In this document: positions 23,311-36,100 of the stretch, one piece after another
How positions within the stretch are numbered: the first letter of the stretch is position 1
How the letters are laid out: every line of letters starts with the position of its first letter
Origin: Oenanthe sinensis
Lineage: Eukaryota > Streptophyta > Magnoliopsida > Apiales > Apiaceae
Direction: 5' to 3'
Assembly (NCBI GenBank): GCA_028671895.1
Contig: CM053802.1
Coordinates: forward strand, 37,300,201-37,364,200
DNA length: 64,000 nt
Made by a program: the position numbers and the translations under genes
Notes under the pieces: model-generated
The model's input: the letters and a program-made list of their open reading frames with translations, nothing else
What the model was told of the DNA's origin: nothing
Databases searched by the model: none

Positions 23311-24912
23311 TGAAGGGTTTCGAGCATGAAAACGCAGCGGAATTAACGTAAAAATAATAAAAATCGAAACCCAATCACAGGATCCATGTATAATGTTGGA
23401 TGATTATGGTGAAGAAGTCTGTACCTTAACAAAGCTTTCCGTATGTTGTTTAATGGAGGTCCAGAAAAGATGAATCACAGCAGCCCTTTGTTGCAAAGAT
23501 TTGCTCTCCAAAGAAGTCCACACGAACGCCCGATCGTCCTACGATCACCGGAGTCGGTACTAGCCGAATTTTTTGCCTCTCTCTCTCTCTCTCTCTTTCT
23601 TTCTCTAGCCTCTCTTGATGTTGAGCAGCTAGGGTTTTTCTCTAAAAACGAAATTTGATGATTAAACCCTAATACTATACATCATTATGTATATATAGGA
23701 GAGAGAGAGATTTTGGGCCTAACCCTAATCCATGTGGTTTCCAAAACCCATTATAACTTTGGGTTATTATTATTATTAAATCTGAATTCTAATATAATTA
23801 ATCAAGTCCCACTTAATTAATTCAATAATTAAATTCAAATAATAATAATACTTATTAAATCCAAATTCTAATATAATTAATCAAGTCTCACTTAATTAAT
23901 TCAATAATTAAATTCGAATAAACAATAATATATTTAAATTCGTAATTTAAATAAACCTCCGTTTTGACGTTCTTTGTGTGTGACCCTTTAGGTTATTATT
24001 ACGTTGGAAATAATTTTATTATCTAATAATAAAATTACAAACAATGAGCGGCATCTAGTAATACATCATTGCTACCCAAGTAACAATAATAATTGGTGAT
24101 TCAATTAAACCTTTCGTGAATAATGTACAATGTAATATAATCCCTTTAACCTTATATTATAGATAAAACTCGAGGCATGTATAGTGTCATCCTCTTCAAC
24201 GTTTAATCTTGGTTTCCTTGATCAATGAGTAGACTATTTAAACAAATCAATATTTGAGCATGACCATGCATTTCATAGTCTCACTCAATCAAGAGGCCAA
24301 TAATATCACTCCTAGAATTTGAGGGTTAAATCCTATATCTATCATTCATATTCCCCATATGATTCATAGCATACCCAATGTCCACCTTTATCGTTACCTG
24401 GTTAAAGGTAACTTTGAGTGTAATCAAAGTATATTAATTCTCGTATAGAAATATAATGATTTCAAGTCAGAGGATCATTACATCATTATCACTGTGAGAT
24501 TTCTTATGACATTTATTAACATGTAGAATCTCACGACGGGTCTTTCCAGTGTCATGTATTGATACATACACTTATGTTCTTGAATTTAGTATCACCATAC
24601 CTATGACCAATGAGATGTGGTCATCTGTCAACAAACATACTAGTCTTATTGCATTATTACTGTCCTTAAATAATAATACTTGACTAGGGAATTTTAGGAA
24701 TAAAATATTATTCATATAATCTCATTTTTAAGTCACATACTTAAAGATATATATTACGTATTAATATTCCAAGGACATTTATTATTCTTTCAATTTATGA
24801 CGCAGTAAATAAAGACATAATAAATATTAATTAAATAATCACATAAAACATAATCCTTAATTGTTTTCAATAAAACATTAAAAGTATTGTCTCTAGGACA
24901 CCAATACTAACA
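23311..24912 (-). repeat. Element C 3' LTR
   Basis: 1602 bp with ends TGAAGGG and CTAACA on the plus strand, repeated at 30351-31945. It contains a (CT)n run at about 23577-23606, telomere-box-like AAACCCTAA at 23664-23672, and a TATA box at 23689-23699 (sense strand minus). Confidence 0.92.
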
Positions 24913-24925
24913 ATCTCCCACTTGT
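24913..24925 (-). other. Element C polypurine tract
   Basis: The minus strand reads AAGTGGGAGAT directly before the LTR start TGTTAGTATT. This is the expected plus-strand primer site. Confidence 0.75.
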
Positions 24926-24929
24926 ACTA

Positions 24930-25575
24930 GAGCCAATGTCTCATGTATCTAATACCCATGGAACTAGTATGACCTTCGTGCTTCTGCTACGACAAAGCCT
25001 TAGTCAGTGGATCTGCAATGTTATCATTTGTATGCACTTTACATATAATGTATATCCCCTCGATTATTAATCTTATTAATTAGGTGATATCTCCTAAGTA
25101 CATCCCCAAACAATCTCCTTGGCTGCTTCATAAGCATCAATATACTCAGGCTCTATTGCAGAATCAACAACTGTCTCTGCTGTGAACCATTCCAGCATAC
25201 AATATCTCCATTTAGACAAAACACAAATCCAGACTGAGAAATCGAATCATCCTTGTCTGTCTAGAAACTAGCATCGGTGTAACCTTGTACAACCAGCTTA
25301 TCTTCTCCTCCATATACCAAGAATTAATCTTTAGTCCTCTTCAAGTACTTAAGAATATTCTTGACTGTTGTCCAGTTACCTTCACCTGGATTAGACTAGT
25401 ATCTACTCTGACTTAGGCTGATCATTCTTCTTGATCTATCTCTATAGATCTTGATACCTAAAATATAGGTCGCTTCGCCTAAGTCTTTCATTGAGAAATT
25501 CTTACTCAACCAAGTCTTAACAGCCTGTAAAGAAGGAATGGCATTCCCTATTATTAATATATCATCAACATATAA
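24930..25575 (-). pseudogene. pol: Element C RT end and RNase H, broken
   Basis: No long frame is left, but short stretches on the minus strand match the copia RT end and RNase H. YVDDILIIGN is encoded just downstream of a stop at 25574-25576, and an IADPLTK-type motif near 25000 marks the pol C-terminus. Several stops and frame changes lie between. Confidence 0.65.
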
Positions 25576-26577
25576 TTATAGGAATGCCGCATTGCTCCCA
25601 CTTACCTTCTTGTAAACACATGGTTCATCTTCATTTTGAATAAACCCAAACTCTTTGACAGTTTCATCAAAACGAATGTTCCATCTCCTTGAGGCTTGTT
25701 TCAATCCATAAATGGATCGGCGCAGCTTACATACCTTTACAGCATTCTTTGGATCAACAAAACCTTTAGGCTGTGTCATATACACATCCATATCTTCTTC
25801 AAGGCTCCCATTTAAGAAAGCGGTTTTGACATCCATCTGTCAGATTTCATAATCATAGTAAGCAGTTATAGCAAGTAAAATCCTGATGGACTTGACCATA
25901 GCCACTGGTAAAAAGTCTCATCATAGTCAATACCATGAATTTGCTTGAAACCTTTTGCCACCAATCGTGCCTTATAGGTCTGTACATTACCATCCATGTC
26001 GGTCTTCTTCTTGAAAACCCACTTGCACCCTATAGGTTTTACCCCTTTAGGTGGATCAACCAAAGTCCATACTTGATTAGTATACATGGATTCCATCTCA
26101 GATTTCATGGCATCCAGCCATCTCTTGGATTCTGGAGTGTTCATAGCATCTTAGTAGGTGAGAGGCTCATCTTCGTCGATAAGCATCACATCACCATCTT
26201 GAGTTAAGAGAAATTCATAATATCTCTCAGCTCATGGCGAATCCTACTAGACCTACGAATAACTTGTGTTTCTTGAGCAGTGTTGTGGTCTTGTACATCC
26301 TGCTCAAGTTCCTCCATTGGTTCAATGTTATCTTGTGGGCCTCGAACTTCATCGAGATCTATTATCCTCCCACTGTTTTCTTCGAAAGCATTTCTCTTTC
26401 AAGAAAAACTGTAGTTCGAGCAACAAACACTTTGTTCTCGGAAGGATTATAGAATGAATAACCCTTTGTTTTAATTGGGTATCCCACAAAATTATATTTG
26501 TCTGATTTAGGTCCTAGCTTGTCAGAAGTTAAACGTTTCACAAACGCTTCACATCCCCATATTTTCATAAATGACAT
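25576..26577 (-). pseudogene. pol: Element C integrase C-terminus and reverse transcriptase, broken
   Basis: The frame at 26577-26362 continues integrase (WGCEAFVKR region). 26144-25866 holds the RT N-terminus (WVFKKKTDMDGNVQTYKARLVAKG), and 25836-25576 holds the next RT block (MDVKTAFLNG, YGLKQASRRW). A stop at 25574-25576 falls two codons before YVDD. Frame changes lie near 26200 and 25850. Together they resemble the RT of TNT1-like copia elements. Confidence 0.85.
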
Positions 26578-26616
26578 GCTATGATATTTCTCAGTCCATA
26601 TCTCATATGGAGTCTT

Positions 26617-27354
26617 CTAAACCGTTTTAGTAGGAACTCGGTTAAGTGTATAAGCAGCCGTCTCCAGGGCGTAGCCCCAGAAACTAATTGGAAGATCTGC
26701 ATGACTCATCATCGATCGTACCATGTCCAACAAAGTATGATTCCTCCTTTCAGAAACTCCATTCCATTGTAGTGTTCCGGGAGGAGTGAGTTGTGATACA
26801 ATACCACACTCTTTTAATAAACTCTTAAATTCATGGCTTAAGTATTCACCTCCATGATCAGATCGTAGAGTCTTTATACTTCCGCCAGTTTGCTTTTCTA
26901 CTTCATCTTTGTATTCTTTGAACTTTTCAAAAGAATCGGATTTGTTCTTCATAAGATACACATATCTACTGAAATTATCAATAAACGTGATAAAGTAGTA
27001 AAAGCCACCTCTTGTCATAGTACGCATAGGACCACATACATCACTATGTATAAGTTCTAATCGTTCAGTAGCCCTTTCACCTTGTCCAGTAAAAGGAGAT
27101 TTAGTCATTTTTCCAATGAGACAAGGTTCACATGCTTCGTATGATTCAAAGTCAAACTTATCCAAGTATCCATCCTTATATAACTTGGAAATGCGCTTCT
27201 CATTTATATGGCCTAAACAACAGTTCCAGAGGTATGTTTGATTTGAGTCATTTATTTCAAGACGTTTGTTATTCATATTATAGATAGGAGTGTCTAAATC
27301 AAGAACATATAAACCGTTAAATAAACGTGCAACCCCATAGGTAACATTATTCAA
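26617..27354 (-). pseudogene. pol: Element C gag-pre-integrase and integrase core
   Basis: 245-residue frame. An H-x-N-E-K-R-I zinc region with CEPCLIGK (~48-85) is followed by the integrase core: H-S-D-V-C-G-P (~100), F-I-D-N-F-S-R (~120), R-S-D-H-G-G-E-Y (~165) and a V-S-E-R-R-N-H block (~200). The D-D-E catalytic set is present. The frame ends at an in-frame stop at 26617 before the C-terminal part. It would integrate cDNA if it were part of an intact polyprotein. Confidence 0.88.
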
Positions 27355-27375
27355 AGAAAGGGAACAACTATTGTT

Positions 27376-27800
27376 CTAAATTAAAAATGCAAAACCTTTC
27401 TTGTCTAAACAAGAAACCGAAATAATGTTTCTGCAAATTGCAGGTATGTAAAAACAGTTCTCAAGTTCTAAAATAAGCCCAGTGGGCAATGATAAATAAT
27501 AAGTCCCTACAGCTAAAACAGCAACCTTTGCTCCATTGCCAACTCGTAGGTCGACCTCTCCTTTAGCCAAAGTCCTACTCCTTTGTAGTTCATGTACATT
27601 TATACAAATGTGAGAACCACATCCAGTATCCAATACCCATGATGTAGAAGTTGACAAATTGACCTCTATAACAAAAAAACCTGAATCAGAAGCTTGACCA
27701 GCCTTCTTCTTCTTCAGATCCTCCAAATAAGCATGACAGTTTCTCTTCCAATGACCTGGTTTACCATAGTAGTGACAATCACCCTTAGGCTTTAAAGCCT
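27376..27800 (-). pseudogene. pol: Element C zinc knuckle and protease
   Basis: Encodes a CCHC-type knuckle (near 27750-27785) in which the second Cys is Tyr (C-H-Y-Y-G-K-P-G-H), followed by the aspartic protease with D-T-G-C-G-S-H. A stop at 27376 separates it from integrase. The missing Cys should weaken zinc binding. Confidence 0.8.
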
Positions 27801-27899
27801 GTTTGGGATTAGCCTTTGGCTTGGGACCAGAAGCAGATCCAATCTTCTTTTTTCCCTTCTATTTGCCTTTCCTATTAGCCTTACCTTTGTTATCTACCA

Positions 27900-28526
27900 T
27901 CAACATGGCAGCAGGTTCAGCCTTTTCATGTTGGTTTCAGTAGTTCGTAACATGGCCAACAATTCAGTGGGTGTTTTGTCTATCTCATTCATATTGTAGT
28001 TCATAACAAAATGAGTATAATTGTGGTTCAAAGATTGCAAGATTAAGTTAATCTGAGCTTCCAAACCAATCGGGAAACCCAAAGTATCAAGATACTCAAT
28101 ATAACCTATCATCTTTAGAACATGTGGTTGAACAGGTTCACGCTCTCCCTGTTTGCAAGCAGACAGTGCTTTGCTCGTGTCGAACCTTTCTTGACGAGCT
28201 TGTCCCTCAAACATTCTTTGAAGGTGTTCAATCATCTCATAAGCATCCATATGCTCATTTTGTTTTTGAAGCTCAGCACTCATGGTTGCCAGCATGAGAC
28301 ATGCAATATCATTCACATCATCAATATGCTTCTGATAAGCATTTTACTGAACGCGAGTTGCATTCTCAACAGGAGGAGAAGGTGAAGGAATTTCAATGAC
28401 ATGGAGCTTACGCTCTTGCCTGAGGACAATCCTCAAATTCCTATACCAATCCAGGAAGTTAGTTCCTATCAACTTGTCCTTCTCAAGGGTTGCTCGTACG
28501 GAGAAAGTATTTGTATTGTTTGCCAT
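27900..28526 (-). pseudogene. gag: Element C gag
   Basis: Starts at the ATG at 28526 (MANNTN). The first 60 residues include the copia gag signature L-x-G-T-N-F-x-D-W-Y-R-N-L-R. An in-frame stop at 28344-28346 interrupts, and the same frame resumes at 28316 through the UBN2-like domain (ending 27900). A frame change follows before the zinc knuckle. It would form the virus-like particle shell. Confidence 0.85.
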
Positions 28527-30337
28527 TTAAATATCTACAATGTTTAAAATGCATAAAATAAACATTAGATTGTCTGAGTTATTTATTATGTTCAAATGAT
28601 TATGATATATTCATAATATATCTCCCACTATTTTTATCAAATTAATAGCCCTTACTATTAATTTGGAAAGTATATCCCATAATTCTTTCTAGTGAGCCAA
28701 GATCCATATTTCGTCATGTCCTAAGTCAACCACTGGAAGTCCTTAAAAAATGATTATTTAGGTAGACAACAATTGTCAATTATATCATATATAATTCTTG
28801 GATAGTTTGGTGAACAACGATTGATCTTATCTATCTAACAGACTTTTAACCAAACTCTATGCTTCTAAGTTCATAATGGTTGAATATAACCGTTTATTTT
28901 CACCTTATTATGACGACTCAGTTAAGTTAGACCCAATGATACAACGGCCGAATATAACCATTTATATTCGTCGCATCTCACCACGATAGATAGGAGTCCT
29001 CTGCCACTGACAGTCCTTCCCCTAATCGATCTAGGATTCGATGAGTGTTCATTCATTGGAAAGCATCCGAGTAAAACTTAATATTTTGTTAAGGGGTTTA
29101 GAAAATTTATAACGATTATGATCACATCATAAAGAGATCCTCAATTTTTCCTTGAACTAAATATTTCAAATTGACATTTTAAATTGTTCATTTCCCAGGT
29201 AGATGGAGGATACCAATGGTCACACTTAAAACCCATCAACCTTACGAATACGCATATCCTCTTTTGTCAGAAAATCCCAGTTATAGATATCAAAATCCAT
29301 ATTTGATTCCGTGTTTTAAAATCCATATTTCATAAACACAAGAATCTCATGATCGTTTGTTAATTTTAAAATCTTGAATCGTTACAGATTTTATCTTTCT
29401 TAAGCAGACATGACATGGGTGTCGTATCTAATACATACATCATTCCAACACATACATATCTACACATGCATTCATATACATATATGTATTGTGCGTAAAT
29501 TAAACGTATTTGGTTATGGCCCCATCCTATGTGATATTTCCAAGCTAATGGAATTATCAAGGTCAATCTATGGTGGTTTCAAATACTACACTATTACATG
29601 TCTTTATCTTCTTCATTGCTCCATCATCTGGATTGCCTCCTAGCTTCCTTGCTTCCAAGTCTCCATTGAACAATTACATTGAATAATAAATAAATCTATT
29701 CTAATAAAATTACAAGAAGAACTCGAGTTACATTCGAGATTAACAATTACAATGAATAAACGACATGCAAGTCGTATTTAGAAACCAAAACCATAAAATA
29801 AAACCACTATCCTATGGGTCTTTAGGCCATAACCATCCACCATATTATCACATAACACATGTAATATATCTCAGATTATATAAATATATCATATAATCAT
29901 ATATAATAAATATCGAAATTTAAGAAAATCAAGTAAATTTCAAAAAATAATAAATCACCGTTTCAGGGCCTGTAACGTCGTCAAACGGCTTACAGACAGG
30001 AAGTTGACTATGTCAGTATTGCTCAGTGACACGATTCCAGTCATAAAACACATATCGTTTACGAAAATAGGACACAAGACACAGATTTCAGAAAATCTAC
30101 CGAAGCCGTTTCAGAATTCGTATCGAATACGATTTCCATAACAAGAACAAACATGTATCATATACAAACAGCAATACACACAATCATCCCATGATTATAC
30201 AACACATGAATATCATATATTCAAAATCATATAAAACATATATATCAATCAATATACAGTCATGGCATATCATATATATGTTTACATACATCGAAAAACT
30301 GTTAAACCCATAACCAAATCATCCCATTATACACGTA
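28527..30337 (-). other. Element C untranslated leader between primer site and gag
   Basis: 1.8 kb without coding capacity between the primer-binding site and the gag start, AT-rich, with a CATA/TACA-rich microsatellite-like stretch at about 29440-29490. Such a long leader could hold packaging or translation signals, but none can be identified. Confidence 0.6.
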
Positions 30338-30349
30338 GCTCTGATGCCA
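30338..30349 (-). other. Element C primer-binding site
   Basis: The minus strand reads TGGCATCAGAGC one base inside the 5' LTR. It matches the initiator-Met tRNA site (TGGTATCAGAGC) except for one base. Confidence 0.85.
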
Positions 30350-30350
30350 T

Positions 30351-31945
30351 TGAAGGATTTCGAGCATGAAAACGCAGCGAAATTAACGTAAAAATAATAA
30401 AAATCGAAACCCAATCGCAGGATCCATGTATAATGTTGGATGATTATGGTGAAGAAGTCTGTACCTTAACAAAGCTTTTCGTATGTTGTTTAATGGAGGT
30501 CCAGAAAAGATGAATCACAGCAGCCCTTTGTTGCAAAGATTTTCTCTCCAAAGAAGTCCACACGAATGCCCGATCGTCCTACGATCACCGGAGTCGGTAC
30601 TAGCCGAATTGTTTGCATCGCTCTCTCTCTTTCTCTAGCCTCTCTTGATGTTGAGCAGCTAGGATTTTTATCTAAAAATGAAATTTGATGATTAAACCCT
30701 AATACTATACATCATTATGTATATATAGGGGAGAGAGAGATTTTGGGCCTAACCCTAATCCATGTGGTTTCCAAAACCCATTATGACTTTGGGTTATTAT
30801 TATTATTAAATCTGAATTCTAATATAATTAATCAAGTCCCACTTAATTAATTCAATAATTAAATTCAAATAATAATAATAATACTTATTAAATCTGAATT
30901 CTAATATAATTAATCAAGTCCCACTTAATTAATTCAATAATTAAATTCGAATAAACAATAATATATTTAAATTCGTAATTTAAATAAACCTCCGTTTTGA
31001 CGTTCTTTGTGTGTGACCCTTTAGGTTATTATTACGTTGGCAATAATTTTATTATCTAATAATAAAATTATAAACAATGAGATGCATCTAGTAATACATC
31101 ATTGCTACCCAAGTAACAATAATAATTGGTGATTCAATTAAACCTTTCGTGAATAATGTGCAATGTAATATAATCCCTTTAACCTTATATTATAGATAAA
31201 ACTCGAGGCATGTATAGTGTCATCCTCTTCAACGTTTAATCTTGGTTTTCTTGATCAATGAGTAGACTATTTAAACAAATCAATATTTGAGCATGGCCAT
31301 GCATTTCATAGTCTCACTCAATCAAGAGGCCAATAATATCACTCCTAGAATTTGAGGGTTAAATCCTATATCTATCATTCATATTCCCCATACGATTCAT
31401 AGCATACCCAATGTCCACATTTATCATTACCCGGTTAAAGATAACTTTGAGTGTAATGAAAGTATATTAATTCTCGTATAGAAATATAATGATTTCAAGT
31501 CAGAGGATCATTACATCATTATCACTGTGAGATTTCTTATGACACTTATTAACATGTAGAATCTCACGGCGGGTCTTTCCAGTGTCATGTATTGATACAT
31601 ACACTTATGTTCTTGACTTTAGTATCACCATAGCTATGACCAATGAGATGTGGTCATCTGTCAACAAACATACTAGTCTTATTGCATTATTACTGTCCTT
31701 AAATAATAATACTTGACTAGGGAATTTTAGGAATAAAATACTATTCATATAATCTCATTTTTAAGTCACATTCTTAAAGATATATATTACGTATTAATAT
31801 TTCAAGGACATTTATTATTCTTTCAATTTATGACGCAGTAAATAAAGACATAATAAATATTAATTAAATAATCACATAAAACATAATCCTTAATTGTTTT
31901 CAATAAAACATTAAAAGTATTGTCTCTAGGACACCAATACTAACA
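30351..31945 (-). repeat. Element C 5' LTR
   Basis: 1595 bp, direct repeat of 23311-24912 with scattered changes and a shorter CT run. On the sense strand it runs from TGTTAGTATTGG (right) to CGAAATCCTTCA (left). Confidence 0.92.
30719..30729 (-). promoter_or_regulatory. Candidate TATA box of element C 5' LTR
   Basis: The minus strand reads CCTATATATAC, identical in both LTRs. About 35 nt downstream comes TTAGGGTTTAA, a telomere-box-like motif common near plant transcription starts, and then a purine/pyrimidine microsatellite. It is a good candidate core promoter for the element RNA. Confidence 0.5.
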
Positions 31946-31950
31946 CATAA
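31946..31950. repeat. Target-site duplication of element C (right copy)
   Basis: cataa, compared with catat at 23306-23310. Confidence 0.7.
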
Positions 31951-32783
31951 CACGCTTGTTCTTTGCGATTCCCTTCAACCACATATTGATTACTTGTTCT
32001 TGGGTACCCAAATTTGATTGGGTCCAAAAGGCATAGATAAGTTAATAAATTTAGCTGCTGAAATTTCCTTGTCTTTGTCTTTCTCATTGACTGTGCCCTT
32101 GCCCTTTGGTTTAGCCTTGACAGGTGTGTCTTTAGGCTTAGGGACATGGGCTTCCTTCCTAGACTTAAGAGGACTAGCAGTCTTTGCCCTAACATGCTTT
32201 CTATTCATGTTCACATCTGTATTAATGCAGGTACTAGATGATGCATTCATCATGTTTTTGTATGCAGACATGATATTGAAAGCACATGGCATGCATCCTA
32301 CTTTACCACATGGTTGATGAGGGATAAACATAGCAGGCATGCCAAGCATATTAGAAGTTTCTGTTTTCACTACTTTTATCTTTTTGCAGGCATGCGTAAG
32401 ATGACCAATAGAATTATAATTGTTACAAACTTTTCTAATAGCTTTGGGAGAATAGGCATAATCATTTTTCTTATTAACACCTATCTTGCCATTTTTGTTA
32501 GCTTTCTTTTTTTCATTCTTGTTGCTTAACTCACTTTTACTCTGTTCCTTAGGTTCTACAATTTTTACAGATTTCTTAGGCAACTTCTCTTTATCTTTTT
32601 CCTCTTTCTTTTTATCCTCAACAAGGATTTCTTCTTTCCTTAATATTTGTTCTTCATCTAAGGGTTGTATGAAAAATTTCTTGCATAGTGTCTTAGGGAC
32701 ATTTTTTAACACATGGGGAATGTCTTGCTTCACAGGACTTTCCTCAGCAATTGATTTCTCATGTCTCTTTCATGCCTTTTTAT
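31946..32783 (-). pseudogene. gag: Element B gag C-terminal part
   Basis: Lys/Glu-rich frame (32733-31990, 247 aa) ending W-V-P-K-N-K, like the end of gag in SIRE elements just before protease. A C-x2-[SA]-G-H-x-C remnant near 32395 (YNSIGHLTHAC) is a zinc knuckle with its first Cys residues changed or displaced. It continues in sense direction into B pol at 23310 once element C is set aside. The N-terminal part of gag and the 5' LTR of B are missing because the sequence stops at the rearrangement junction 32783/32784. Confidence 0.75.
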
Positions 32784-33174
32784 CATAATGATGTATAATA
32801 TTAGGGTTTAATCATCAGATTTCGTTTTAGAGAAAAACCCTATCTGCTCAACATCAAGAGAGGCTAGAGAAAGAAAGAGAAAGAGAGAGAGAGAGAGAGA
32901 GAAGGGCAAACAATCCGGCTAGTACCGACTCCGGTGATCGTAGGACGATCGGGCGTTCGTGTGGACTTCTTTGGAGAGCAGATCTTTGCAACAAAGGGCT
33001 ATTGTGATTCATCTTTTTTGGATGTCCATTAAATAACATACGGAAAGCTTTGTTAAGGTACATACTTCTTCACCATAATCATCCAAAGTTAAACATGGAT
33101 CCTGCGATAGGGTTTCATTTTTTTTTATTGTTTTACGTTATATCCGCAGTGTTTTCATGCCCGAAACCCTTCAG
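32784..33174 (+). mobile_element. Truncated, inverted LTR fragment of element C family
   Basis: 391 bp matching the reverse complement of about 23311-23690. The right end, CGAAACCCTTCA, is the true LTR terminus. The left end starts at CATAATGATG, a few bases downstream of the place of the TATA box. It includes the TTAGGGTTTAATC motif and a (GA)n tract (32871-32905). It is opposite in orientation to element C and has no partner LTR here. Confidence 0.85.
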
Positions 33175-36100
33175 GATCCTGCAGAGCCAGAATCTGAAAG
33201 ACAAAAATCTCCTGAACCAGAGTCTAATGTTGAGTCATAGTCAATGCTGCCTTTAGACTCTGATCATGGAACATTTTGGGAAGGAATGCCATTGCATGCA
33301 GCCTCATGTCTCATTGCTCAATTCATTACTCTAACTGATGAGGTGCTTCTATTCCTATATCCTTTGGCGGAACCAGTTGAGGATCCATATCAATATCAGA
33401 TTAAATATCAAGTCTTGGATCTTCTTACTACATATGATGCCCTAAGGAAGAAAATGGAGATGAAGCTACAAATGTCTGCACAGGATGTGGTCAGAAATCT
33501 ATATAGCTACCTCTTCACTTCTTCACTTCAAACTGAAGCAGTTGGGGTCATAGAAGGCATGACATCTGAAGTTCTCAAAGCACTTGGTGTGCCAGCCTAT
33601 GACAAGTCAAAGTCTAAAAGATCAAAGTCCATAAAAGGAGAGAATCAAAGTCTATTGCTGATTTGGAAAATGAGGTTGAGCAACCAGTTTTTGACTATGA
33701 AGCAATTTGGAATAATGGGGTTACCTACAGGACAACCATTAAATGGATCTCCACTATTCAGCCTTTTCCAAGGTAGATGGTTGATTATCTTGTCCATAAA
33801 GTAGGGAAGGTGGCCAACAAATATATTTATCCAACATATCAAAGTAGATTGGATCAACTAAAGGGCACTTATTATCAAACAATTGCAAGGGACCTGCATG
33901 ATCTCTTTCATATTACTTATGCCCAGACCATCAATGCAATCCATGCAAGGACTTTTCTACATACTCACTTAGATACATTAACTCAGGTAGAACAACATGA
34001 GATATAAAGTGATGGTATGACGATGGGAGAAGGCACTAGTGCACCAGTGGTGACTAGTTGTATAGGTGCTCAGTCTGTCTCACCCACACAAGAATCACCT
34101 AGTTAGAGGTTGGGTGATAGTGGGACAGATGGGCATGATATTAGGCCTTCTTTGGCATTTCCACAACATGCTGATGAGAACCCCCAATGATATTGGAGGA
34201 CAGACTCTGATAGATGCTCAAGAAGAAAATCAACCATTATTTCTGCCAGAGTCTATCCACTTTGAAGGGTAGTCCCATGCACTAACAGACAAAGATGGTA
34301 ACACTAGGATTCTGTCTGCTAATGTAATAATACTGAAGTAGTCAAAGTCTATCGTAGACCCTGAGACTGGGATACTTGAGCCAATAGACTCTGATAAGAA
34401 AGTAAAAGTTAGTAAGGGTTCAGAGTCTGTTATTGCTCACCCCTTGGTGGAAACCCCTAGCCTTCAAATAGTTGAAGGGGATCCCCTCCATCAAGGTAGT
34501 TCAGGTATTGCAACAAAATTTTCTTCTCTTAACCCCCCTTCTGCAGGACTATTGAGTGCACCTTCCAAAATGAGTGAAAATATTACTGAGGGGCTGGCAC
34601 TGGTCCATGCAGAATGAGAGGTAGATAAGGTTATAGAGAGCCTGAAGGAGATTGAGAAGGTGGGTGTCCAACCCCACTGTGAGAATGAGAGATTAGGGTA
34701 TTCTTAACCTAGCTTCACTTATTGGGAATAAGATTTTCCCAAGAGTTGGTCTGATGAGTTGAAGCGGGGAATGGATGAAAACTCTTTTTCCTTAATCATG
34801 CATATTTGCAAGAAGGAGGAGGCTCTAGCTGCTCAGAAATCTTTTACACAGAGACCACAACTTCATTTGGTGGAATCTCTAGCCAGGAAAGCAGATAGAG
34901 TAAGGTAGACTCTGGTGGATAATTCACATATTCAGGCTGGTATTGCATCTTTGAAGCCAGGGTAACCTATTTTTATCATGCCAATTCAGGCAAGGTTTCT
35001 AGAGTCTACAAGTCCTGATCTCTATGTTGAGGAGTCAGGGTCTATATTCCCTTATACAGTCTCAGAGTCTACACTTGCATCAGAGTCTACACCTCCAGTA
35101 ACAAAAGTAGAGCCTGTTGATGTTATTGATGGTTCAGCCTCTGAAGATGAAGGGGAGGTTAATCCATCTTTCAATTACTTTGATCAGGTGTTTTCTCAAT
35201 CTTGGAAGACAGCACAGACTAAGGGGTATTGATGATGAATCTACTTTTGCATGCATTCTGGATATTCATAAATCTGAGGGACTGAAAGCTTTTTAAGAGA
35301 AGTTCTTCTTGCAAGAGCATTATTACTATCCTGAAGAGAAGCCTGATGATTCTCAGCTTGAAGAAAAGCAAGATGTTGCTATTGACCTCAGCTCTGTACA
35401 TGCTTAACTAGCTGTTGTGGTCATAGATATATCCCATATTCAAACAAAATTGAGAAATGTGGATACTACCACTGCTCTACTCCAAACAAATTTTGAGACT
35501 TTATACTCTCTTCAACAGTCTAAGGATGTTGATGTGAAAGATTCCTTAGCTGACTTCAAGGCCAAACAAACAACTCTTCAAGATTCTGTCAACTCTCTCA
35601 CTGCCAAGATGGATCAAGTTATCACTGCCCAGGCCAACATCACTTCTGTTCTTGAAAGCATTCTCCTCGATATTATAAGGAGTGATGATGTCAAAATGGG
35701 GGAGAAAAGGGAGGCTGGGGTGCTGAATCATCTTCAAGAAAGAGTAATAAGGATGAGAGTTGCAAAGATGAAGACAAGCCAAGGTGAGTTAAAATGAGGA
35801 GATATGATGATGATGATAAGGATTCTAATAGTCTTAGGGGACCTGGTGGTGTGCAACAAAAGCAGTCTAGAGTGGCTATATTAACAAAAAATCAAACACA
35901 CTAGTCAGAGACTAGACATAAGCAATCAGGGTCTAAGTCAGACTCTGATAAGAAAAGAAAGAAATCAAACTCTGATGTAATTCAATGACAAGAAATTTAA
36001 GAACCTAACTACCAGTAATGCAGTCAATCAAATCTTCAGTTCAGAGCCAGGAAGAAGATAGGGCTTGGAGGTTTTATAGAGTCTGATATTGATAGAACTA

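Larger units (their letters stand above)
23311..31945 (-). mobile_element. Element C: Tork/TNT1-like Ty1/copia retrotransposon
   Basis: 8.6-kb minus-strand element inserted in B between gag and protease. LTRs are at 23311-24912 and 30351-31945. A primer-binding site lies beside the right LTR and a purine tract beside the left. The internal region encodes gag, protease, integrase, RT and RNase H in copia order with no third ORF, and protein features resemble TNT1-type (Tork) elements. Multiple stops and frameshifts make it non-autonomous. A separate inverted LTR fragment of the same family lies at 32784-33174. Confidence 0.9.

Noticed and set aside
29366..29566. 66-codon frame in the leader of C
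   Set aside because: Composed of a CATA/TACA-rich microsatellite. No similarity to gag or any domain.
33244..33804. A host gene on the plus strand
   Set aside because: It carries D-specific words, is followed by many stops, and lies next to SIRE-type LTR-like sequence, so element origin is more likely.
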